Source: Whitmania pigra (lineage: Eukaryota; Annelida; Clitellata; Hirudinida; Haemopidae). Taken from it: a stretch of DNA of 64,000 nt. Position numbers and translations under genes: made by a program. The notes under the pieces were generated by a model that was given only the letters and a program-made list of their open reading frames with translations, did not search any database and was not told the DNA's origin. Positions 1-10,591 of this stretch are shown here, in pieces (position 1 is the first letter of the stretch; the number at the start of each line of letters is the position of its first letter). The DNA lies in NCBI GenBank assembly GCA_021613335.1, contig JAJTWR010000266.1, positions 5,823,501-5,887,500 of the forward strand, read 5' to 3'.

Positions 1-585
1 GCTGCATGAGAATATTTTCTATTAATGCAGCTTCCAAATTCATACTTCATCAGCTGTGAGGGGGAATTAACTTCTGGGATCATTACATAAACTGTTGATA
101 ACAACTGTTCCTCTTCATAAATCTAAATAAGGAATAGTACAAATTTAACCAAACAAACTCAAAATGTCAAAAATGGGTTAGTATCATTTTATAACCTCAA
201 AAGCTATGTTTTCAGGCCAATGAGTCACTCTGACATTCAATATTTCTCTTAATCTAACAGTAAAATCCTGATCGAGATTTCTTCAACCAATTATAAATAA
301 GTCAAAATACATTCAAATTAAAAATAAAAGAACTTTTTCACACCTTTTATCTGTTTTACCTACAATTTTACCATTATATACAACTTTTACGTGAAATTTG
401 CACTTGCTAACTTCAATTCTTCTAAGCTGTTCTTCTCTGTATAAAGTTATTTTTATTATATATTTCAAACATAACCAAATACGATCTCAATTTCATAATT
501 CTAAGGTTAGACAATTACATCGGGCATTCTTTGTCTGGTGTGATAACTGAATCTCCTGACAAATGCAAGACAATTTTTGGTTCAC
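1..585 (-). CDS. CC2D2-like gene: four exons encoding the start of the first C2 domain
   Basis: Reading right to left, exon 519-585 gives GEPKIVLHLSGDSVITP and ends in split phase. Exon 344-436 gives EEQLRRIEVSKCKFHVKVVY, exon 196-280 gives DQDFTVRLREILNVRV plus THWPENIAFE, and exon 1-122 begins IYEEEQLLSTVYVMIPEVNS. This is the beta-strand pattern of the N-terminal C2-like domain of CC2D2 proteins (KCxFxVKVxxN, DFTVxxxxIxNVxVxxWPExIxxxxxE, LSTVYVxIPE). Acceptors (TACAG, TTTAG) and donors (AAAAG/GTGTGA, GAG/GTTATA) are readable at every border. The four exons sit within 600 bp with introns of about 75 bp, much tighter than the 4-kb intron to their right. The domain is cut by the window edge. 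Confidence 0.72.
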
Positions 586-3500
586 CTTTAATAAAACAAA
601 TTCATTTTTATTTGTTTATATAAGCACATATTTTTTTAGATTTATTGAACATAATGACATTACATACAATTACAAAACCACACAATTATAATTATAAATA
701 TACCCCCTGTCTGAGGGCGCTCCCTGGCAGTACAGGTTAGGTTGCAAACGTGACACAACGACTGTTGCTATAACTATTATTATTGTTGTGGTTCAGCACT
801 AGGGTTCAAAGGAATTGTTTTTTATATAAAATGCTCGAAAGTGCTTCACTCCCTTACTGAAGAAGCTTGTTAGTCAGACATCATAGATGATGAATAGCTG
901 AAGGCAATGGCAGACCGGGGAGAGGGAAGGCCGTTTCTCTCCCCTAAGGTGCCACCCAAAATTAATTTTGTTTAATTTCATGTGTCCACCACCTATATGC
1001 ATTTGCGATATATAAAAAGAAAGTCTTGCAAATTTTTAGGTGTTCTACTAATATTTACAATACTGACAAAGTTTTATATGATTATGTTGATAATTACTTC
1101 AAAAATCAGCAATTCAACACAATAAATTTAATTTAGTTACTTAAAATGAAGTTTTGCATGCCGATACCGATAATTAGGGTTAGGTTAGATAAAAAAAATA
1201 ACCATTAAAAAAGCCGACAACTTGTTAGAAACTACTTGCACGTTCTTTTTCTGCTATGTTTTTTCTTTTTCTTCCTATGTTTGATTGTTTTGTGTGTATT
1301 TAATTTATAATTACACCGAACTTAATGAGTATAAGTCGTTAGCTAAGTCCATTGTAGGAATATTTCACAATAATTGCTAATGACCATTCAAATTAGATGT
1401 AATGAGTATGGGAAGCAGGTATCACATTATTAAGTATCAACTTACAATACCTCCAACCTCGTCAATCATTTGCATCGTCATCGCCACATTTAAAGAATGT
1501 GGAGTAGACTGAAGTAGAGAAGAAAGCTGCCGGCATCACCACTGCAGTGACATCATCAGGTGCAAGTTCAAAGCAGCCCACTAATGACCAAGCATTTGGT
1601 AAAGCAAAATTTTTGGACATAAATGACAAAAAAATCAATGATAATTAACACATTGAGACACAGGCTGATTGCAGAGTTCATTGCACTTGATGGCATTGGA
1701 AGTGGCACTCCAGCAAATTCTGCAAGCCCTGGAACATAGATATAAGCTGCCAAGTTCAAAATATTTCAGAACCCACTCATTCCAAATATTTATCAAGTAC
1801 TAGTTGCCAAGGCAGCTGAGAGTTACACATGAGAAAGGGGTTGACTTTGTAAGTTTCACAATTTATGTCTGTCTATTTATCCACTGGCTGGATGAAGATT
1901 TCAACAGATCTTTTGTGCAAGGCTACATGCCATTCACATGATAGGTCAGCATACTGTCGTCCATATTGCACATATGTTAGAAAAAATGGTGCAAAACTGG
2001 GATTTATTATGTTTATTTGTAAAGTGCCATAAGCGTAAGTAGTGCTTCTGGGATTGCCTGGGTTTCTTTGGAGGAAGGTGTTACAACAGGGTGCATGATA
2101 TCACCCCCTTTTCATACTTGCAATGCAACCTCTGCTCAATGCAACCGTGTCTAATGTTCCAGAGGTGCACCTTAGGTAAGGGTCTGTATATTCCTTCAGT
2201 GAAAGCATTCATGGACACCCTGGTAATAAACAGGAGATTGGCAGTCCAGGACACTCTGTTCATGTTCAATAGCCTTTTAGGGTGGGTTGAATGGCTTTTA
2301 AACCTGAAAAGTCGAGAAGTTTCAAAGAGAAAGTTTGCAACAACATCTCGTTTGTTGCAGCAGGTCTATGGATTCTTACAAATTCTGATGAACCAATTAA
2401 GAGCCTAGGTTGAGTGTTTAGTGATTCACTGAATGATAGGAGCCATATGTGTATGTGTATTTTATTACCATCCATTTCAAGACTAGGTGATTAGGACAGA
2501 AATAAGAGCCAAGAGAGCGACACAGTCAGGCAGCTGTTGAGGGATTGAAGTCAGTCGGAGAGGATCCATTGCCAGGAAAGTTTAAAAGTTGGTTGTTCCA
2601 TCTTAGAAAGTTACCATGAACCCTGTGGAATGCCTAATTAAATGTATAGTTTAACATTGTACAAGGATGAAAACAGTGATGTCTGACTTCATCTCGAGAT
2701 GTATGTCTCGAATCATTGTAGTGTCATTTGACGAACTGCAAATGTTTTTTCCAGTCCGTTGCTGAGGATATCATGATCTACAGTGTCAAATCTGCAGACA
2801 TGTCGAGGAGCAAAAGGAGGGAGACGTGACCAGCATCCAATGCCATCTTGATGTCAACTCTTAGGACTGCAGTTTCCGTGAAGTGATGCAGATGATATGC
2901 CGACTGCATTTTGGGGAGTAACGCATTGTTGTCGAGATAACTAAGGAGACAAGTGAAAACAAGATGTTCCAGAAGTTTTGAGAGCATGCTGAGATTGGAG
3001 ATTGGACAGTAAGATGATGGTACTTGTGAGTCAAAAGTAGATTTTTTAAGTATGGGTCGAACTTGTGCTTCCTTGAAGGAACTAGGAAACTAGCTCGAAG
3101 ATAACAATTTATTGAATAGATGTATGAGATAAGGAGCTAATAAGGAATGTTGAAATATATTGCCAAATGCAGGGGAAGAACATTAAATCATATAGATCTA
3201 CAGAAAATTGAAGACAATTTGCAAATTTTTGCAAAACAAAACAGGATTTCCCAAATGATGCAAAGGCGATTAACATCATCTGATTGAAAAACGAATCTGG
3301 CTCTCAGTTTTTAGCCATGAAAAATTCTTCATTTTATAATATAGGCAGCGCTTATATTTAAAAATGCTCTCTCTTCTAAAGTAGTTAGCATGTAGTTATA
3401 ACTATTTAAGTAGTTGGCAGATAGTTATAACCACATTTGAAGTAGTTGGTGCCCATCACTGGGAATAATACAAATAATCTTGTGGGTTTCTTGAAGACAT

Positions 3501-6500
3501 GCAATCTTCTTATCAAGGTGGAAATGATGATGATGGAATAACCATTGATAAAAAAATGCTGTTGTGATTGTTAACTTAAAATGAAAAATAAAATGTTTTT
3601 TGATTGAAGTCTAGCCATGTTACTATAATTCCCATTTCAATTAATGGAAATTAGATATTAATTAATTTAATTTAAATGCACTTATAACTCTTTCTGACGT
3701 GTAGTTGGTTACCAATGTCTACTTATTGACAATGATTGGATCATCGCAGCCGACCTAGAAGGCTCAGGGATAGCGGCAGGAGGCTGGATGTTGTTCATGC
3801 ATCGTCGTTGTCAGGTGTTTTCATATTGATAGAGTTGACTGTCCCATGGGAACATAGGATCGAAGAACAAGTAATATGCTGAAAGCAGAGAAATACTTTG
3901 AGCTAGAGATGAACGGGTTTCGGGTAATGCTAATGCCCATTGAAGTTGGGGCGAGAGATTTAGTTGGTAAATCAGCCTACATGTTCCTTGCTCAAACAGG
4001 TTTATTGAGCCGAGAACTAGGGCTATGATAAAAATGTCGGAGGCTGCAGAGGCAGCATCATGTTGGATTTGGGAGATGAGAGGCCATAAGCCTTGCTATG
4101 AAACGAGACCCCGGTTTGGTTGTTGAGATGATGGCACGCGCATTCGCAAATGATGTAAAAACACAAATGAGTGTTTGAGGCAATATATGCCCGCGGCTGG
4201 TGAGCTTATATTTCTAAGTGACAGCAGCCTCTTCAAATAAATTATAACGCTCAGTTTGCATTATATGAGATCAATGCGCAAAGGTCGTCGTGAATCTCAT
4301 CGATAACCATATAACATCTACTTATTTAGTTTCTCATGAATATTCATGAGCTTCCTGTTTGGCTAGGAAGTCTTAGAAGCTTCTAGGGAATCACTGGTTT
4401 GATTGTCTAAACTAATCTTGGACGCAATTAGTTCAGATAATAAATACTCCATTACGTAATTAAAATAAGTAATTAACCATCAATGACACAATGGTCTGCA
4501 CCTCCAGGAATCACCCTCGGACATGGGCGCTACATAAATCGACTGGCCTTCAATGAATCGTAGAATGATATAAAAAGCACCCTCACATCCTATTTGGATA
4601 GATAGGACACTCAAAGGATAGGATAAATATAATAAATTAATACAAAAACCAATAAATAAAATTGATATTTTCATCAAACTCTTTTAGTGTTTAAAAATTT
4701 GGCATAGAATTAAATTCCATATCTTGATGACTGCATTTGAACAAAAAAGCTTAGAAACATTATCTACAAACAAATAAATATTCTTTACCAGGTTTCCTTT
4801 TTATATTTTCAAACTTTTCAATCACTTCTTGTCTTATTTCTGAATCTGATGTCAAAGTGGGCTTACAAGGTTTCTCAATTAGTTTTTCAGCAAGTGTTTC
4901 ATTGTCCCTTGCAACTATATCCTGAAAAAATTAAAAAATTACAAGCAAAAAAAAAGTTTTTTTAATGGAATAAAAATTAGCTTTGTACAAAACCTCTGAA
5001 TCCTCAAAATCAGTGTGGTTGGTGCCTCTCTTTTTACGAATTGCAATACGCTTCTTTGCCGACCTCTTACAAAATTAATAGAAAAAAATATTAAACGAAT
5101 AAATAAATTTATTTATTTACTAAATATTAGTGATATTATTTACTAAATAAATTTTTTTAATTTAATAATTAAAATTAATTAATTAATAACTATCTATAAT
5201 AAATTATTAATAATTTATAACAAAAATTAATATAATAAAAATTATATAAAAAAATTATTAATAACTGTCCCTTGCAAAAATTATTAATAATTTTTTTATA
5301 AATAATTAATTCATTCATTCATTCATTTATTAAATGAATAAATAAATTAAACTGAATTATTTCCTATTACAACTATTGTACTCAAATAGTTAATAAATAC
5401 TGACAATCCTCAATTTTTGATCTTTCCAAAGTTCTAATTGAATGAGATAAAGTGAATGTTCATTATTAAATTTTGTAAGAGCTTCTTCCTTCATCCATTC
5501 AAGTTCTTCTGCCAAATCAGCTTCCCAATTTTTCAAATCATCTTCATAATCCATATTATCTCTAAAATGATATGCAGTAACATAAAACTTCATGCTGGAC
5601 CAAATGCATTATGATTTGTATAACCTGATTATTATTAATTTTACATTGGTGTTGATGCATTTGCTAGAACTCTGCAGCATCTTTATTTCCTTCCATAGAG
5701 CCAGTAAATCTTTGAGCAACTTCCTGCACAAATGTAACTCTTCATCTCTTTGCTTCTTCACAAGTCTGCAAATATGAATAAAATTGAAAAGCCTATCTTT
5801 ACCAATTTTGTTTTTTAATTATATGCACCTTATTTCATTTTTGAATTTCTTTAACTCTTCTTCCTCAAATTCATTAGACAGTTTATTCAACTTTAAGAAA
5901 ATCAATTAAGAGTATATCATGTACAAAATATTGAGTGAAACTAATTCATATTTAATGGTTACCTTGATGTTTTGTTCAATTTGAAATATTGTAGATTTCA
6001 ATGCACGAAACTGCAGAAAATTATCATAAAAGAAAGTTTTACAAATATTTCAAGTCTAACAATTGCGTAGTGTGTTGGAATCTTTAACTTTTCATCCAAA
6101 TGATTAGATGAAAGAATGAAAGTCTCATATTATAATTTAATTGCCCACATACATAATTTAAAGCAATCAAAATAAAGTATTATAATAAAACATTATTATT
6201 TTAATCAGTTCTAGATGCACAGATGCTCTGCGCAGGTGCCACTAATAACGAGTGTGATAACTGCCCCTATTCTAGCCCCTTTTCAGGGGTATTTTGTAAA
6301 GTCGATTAAAAATCAACCGCTAGAGCTAAAAATGTGCGGATTGTTTTAAAAAATAGAGAAAAGATCAAAGTGCCAGGGACGAGCATTCAAAAAAAATTAA
6401 AAAATCGGGAACTATTTTTAATTATTGCTTGAAAACTTTGAAGATTTTTTTAGGGTAGATCCCTGTGTGCGCTAGTCAAGTCACTTACATATTTGAATTC

Positions 6501-9500
6501 TCCTGAAAAATATCTATCAGAATATGTATAACATGTATTTTTAATCCCCAGGGACGGGGTCTGTTGTGGTGAGGAACCAATGAGAGTGGAGCGCGCCATG
6601 AACACAATGGAACATGTTCTATAAATAGCCTTGAGCTATCGCTCACGCTCTCTCTCTCGTGTAGTGACCGTGTGTAGTTGTTGTTTACTTGTGAATAAAC
6701 CGTTACGTTAAACCTTGCCTTTCTTCGGGATCTCAGAGATATAACAGGGTCGAAAAAGCTTCCGATAAAATCAAAACAACTTGGGCGAAATTAGAAGATT
6801 TGCGACTAATGGAGTACGAAAAAGGCGATTATAAATCAACCAACCCAGTTAAAAATACAACTATTTTAAAATATAGATTACAACTTAGAGAGCCAGAGTT
6901 TACTTCTTGAAAGTTTATTAAAATTCGGAAACTATTTTTATTCAGCGTTTTGAATGATTTAGAGCTGCCCCCGCACCCAGCCCCGGAGATGTGGTCCTAT
7001 AATATAGTCAATTAAAAATCAACCGATGCAGATAAAGCAATGCCGATTGCTTTAAAAAATAAAAGAAAGATCAAACAACCAGGGACGAGTATTCCCAAAA
7101 AAATATAAAATCTGGAACTATTATTAATTAACGTCTAAAACCTTTGAAGCGGAATTTATGATAGATCCCTGTGTGCGCTATCCAAAATAGTTACATAATA
7201 AAATTCCCCTAAAAAATATCTACCATTTAGGTTGCTATAAATTGCGCAACGAGTTGACGTTCGAATTGGATGTCGATAAATTGAGGGAGGGTAACGTTGA
7301 AGGTTTACCTTCTGCAGATGTATTAAGGCAAATGTGTTCTGAGAGCCATCGGGACAAAGTCCTTGATATGGACGACAGAAAGGATATTGAGATGAGATTT
7401 GATCTTTATGAAAAAACCCTTTCATCCAGTATTTTAAAAGTCTTTCTGATCATGGCTTTCAGGTCGCAATCGCTTACAATTGCAAACAGCTGCTCGGGCA
7501 GCAGAAGGTGATCTTCTTCCCACCTTACATTTCGATGCCACAGGTTCTGTCGTGAGGCCTTTGAATAGTGTACATAAAAGAATTTTCTTATATACCGGAG
7601 CTTTTAAATTGGGCACGTCCACTTTTCCGGCGTTTCATTTCTTATCGACGGACCACTCAGCCAAGGGAATAATGAATGTTTTAGCTTCTTACAAAATAGA
7701 ACTCATGATGGAAGTCGATAAATGGCCTGTGTTTTCTTCTTTTGTCACAAATTATTGTTTGGCCTCAATAATTGCATTAATGAGGATTTTCAATGACATG
7801 TCAGTAACTGAATACATACAACACATGTATTCACGATTTGTCCTCCTGGAAAAGGAGACAAGATATGTTCATATGCGCACATTACGTAAAGATGGTACTT
7901 AGGGATGTGAATAAACACACCAAGTCCAAGAGCACGAAAGATCTTTATACTTCTGCTGTGTGCAACATTCAAAACGCTGAATAAAAATAGTTCCCGAATT
8001 TTAATAAACCTTCAAGAAGTAAACCCTGGCTCTCTAAGTTGTAATCTATATTTTAAAATAGTTGTTGTATTTTTAACTGGGTTGGTTGATTTATAATCGC
8101 CTTTTTCGTGCTCCATTAGTCGCATATCTTCTAATTTCGCCCAAGTTGTTTTGATTTTATCGGAAGCTTTTTCGACCCCGTCCCTGGGGATTAAAAATAC
8201 ATGTTATACATATTCTGATAGATATTTTTCAGGAGAATTCAAATATGTAAGTGACTTGACTAGCGCACACAGGGATCTACCCTAAAAAAATCTTCAAAGT
8301 TTTCAAGCATTATTTAAAAATAGTTACCGAATTTTTAATTTTTTTTGAATGCTCGTCCCTGGCACTTTGATCCTTTCTCTATTTTTTAAAACAATCCGCA
8401 CATTTTTAGCTCTAGCGGTTGATTTTTAATCGATTTTACAAAATACCCCTGAAAAGGGGCTAGAATAGGGGCAGTTATCACACTCGTCCACTAATATCAT
8501 TTAAAGCTGGTGCTTTACAATTAACAGTTGCATAATTTAAATATCCTTTAAAAAATAATACGTCCATTTCTAAGGTGCCATATGTCATAAAGAAATCTTC
8601 TAACCCTCTCATTCAAGTAATCCACAATGCAATTTTCTTCTTTTAAAGCATACACCTGATATAGTTCTTTGAGTCTAGATGCAAGAACATGTTCTTTGCT
8701 AAATAGATGATGATGACTAAAATTTATGCTATTTATATCCATGTCCAACATAAATTGTTTATCCTCTCCTATGAAATGATTATTTTGCAACTCTGGCTGC
8801 AATTTTAAAAAAAACAAATTCCTATTACCAAATTTGAAGCAAACATGTTATAGTGAAATTAAACAACATGTGCACCTTGACAAATGAAGATACAAGAAAG
8901 GCATCTTCAGTAACTAACAATGGTCGATTTGATGACTCTTTTACGGGATCAATCAAACTTATAAGTCTTCCATCTTCATTGAACCACTTCATCAACTATA
9001 TTAAACATCTTCTTATATTAAATGCATATTATTTTTTAATGAAGCTTCTAAGAGGAATCAAATGTTTGCAATAATATCATTGCCATTCTTAGTAATACTA
9101 AACCCACAAAATAATATGATAATGATGGATTTCTAATAGATATTATCTATTACAAAAACTCAATAAGCAAAAAATAATATGCTCTCTAAAGGGCCCATAT
9201 AGTCAAATAAAACTGTCAATGTCTCTGATGAATGCTAGCTCTGTCTTGAAAATGAAGTCATAACTTCATGAAGCATCACAATGCAAAAGATTTTAGCTAA
9301 TTCATTTGAAAACTTGAAGTACATTGCTAAAAGTTGTGTAATATATGGTGAAAAGTCGGTAAGTGGCTAAACAATGCTTGATGACCTCATATCTGATTCT
9401 CTGGGAAAAACTCAATAGTTGATAGCTTTTGCTACACGTATGGATATATCAGATAGCACTTTTTGCTTTATTATTATCAAATATGTTCATTTGCATTTTA

Positions 9501-10560
9501 TTTGAAAAATATTTTAAAATATGTTGTGAGTAATGGCTAATTTTCAATTTGTATTGAATCATAATGAAACTTTTTCTTCTGAATGTAGTTATAATGGAAT
9601 TCACCTTATAATTTTTTCCATGCATAGTAATATTTTTCAATTATCTTGCTTAAACTTCATGCTGTATGGGGATTAAACATCTGTTCTTGTTTTCTTTTTA
9701 GATTGAATATTTTGTTAAAATTTGTTTGAAATGAGATGTTCTGGGTCATGGTTGAGTTATGACTCTATCAAGGTTGATAATTGATAATGATATTTTATAT
9801 TATACTGATCTAGTGATGGTCAGTGAGAATCCCCTCAGCAATTAGAATGAACATTTTAGCCATTAAAGAAACAAGTGGCAGACACACCATCTTCACGCAA
9901 AGATTATCTGAGAAAGCAGTAGGTTTACAATGAAGAGATTGTATCCTATGCAGTTGATATGATGATATGTAAGATTTTAGAGATGAGTGGTTAGTTCATA
10001 TCCAAAAGAATAAGCCGAATGAATCTAGGACAGACTGAACAAACCTGTCAGCCCAATTTGAAGTCCAAATTATCAAATAATAAAGAAAAAATAAACAAAC
10101 TCTGTATGAATCTACATCCCCCTCTTCATCTTTTCTTCTATGTGTCTCCACAATTAATCGGTTTTCCACTCTGTTCAAACTCCAATCTTCCACTTGTGGT
10201 CTGTGTCCAACATAATAACCTTCTTTCTTTAGATCTCTTTTGTCATCAGCAATGAAAAACTTTTTGTTTGCTTGTAGTGAAATGAGCAGTTACGACCATC
10301 ATTCAAATGGAGCCAAACAAGAGCTGCATAAATTAGCAAACCTGGAAAGGATGAAGGATAAGAGTAACAAAATATTTCAGATTCTTTGAGAAAGGAATAG
10401 GCAGGTCCCACTAAGAAGTAAGGCATCCAGATATCTTTTGGAATTTCATAATGTAATTAATAAAATTTATATTTCTTATAATACCACAACATATTTTCAA
10501 AATGATACCATCAATACAATTTTCTATTTCATGGTCCTGTTAAAAAAATAATAAGCAAAC

Positions 10561-10591
<31 letters not shown>

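Larger units (their letters stand above)
6239..8496 (+). mobile_element. Long-inverted-repeat DNA transposon, copy 1 (Mutator-like?), with 9-bp TSD
   Basis: The element runs from 6248 (ACGAGTGTGATAACTGCCCC) to 8487 (its reverse complement). It is flanked by CCACTAATA at 6239-6247 and 8488-8496. The left arm (6248 to about 7222) is longer than the right arm (about 7973-8487): the right arm lacks the inner of two related subrepeats present in the left arm. Between the arms lies a transposase-like fragment (7229-7905). Long TIRs plus an 8-9 bp TSD are typical of Mutator-like elements, but hAT or an unnamed superfamily are possible. It sits in the intron between exons 8605-8796 and 5963-6010 of the CC2D2-like gene. 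The left arm carries a solo LTR. A second copy lies at 16190-18034. Confidence 0.85.

Noticed and set aside
1800..2040. Possible hAT transposase debris
   Set aside because: Only vague similarity in mixed frames, with no zinc-finger or hATC signature.
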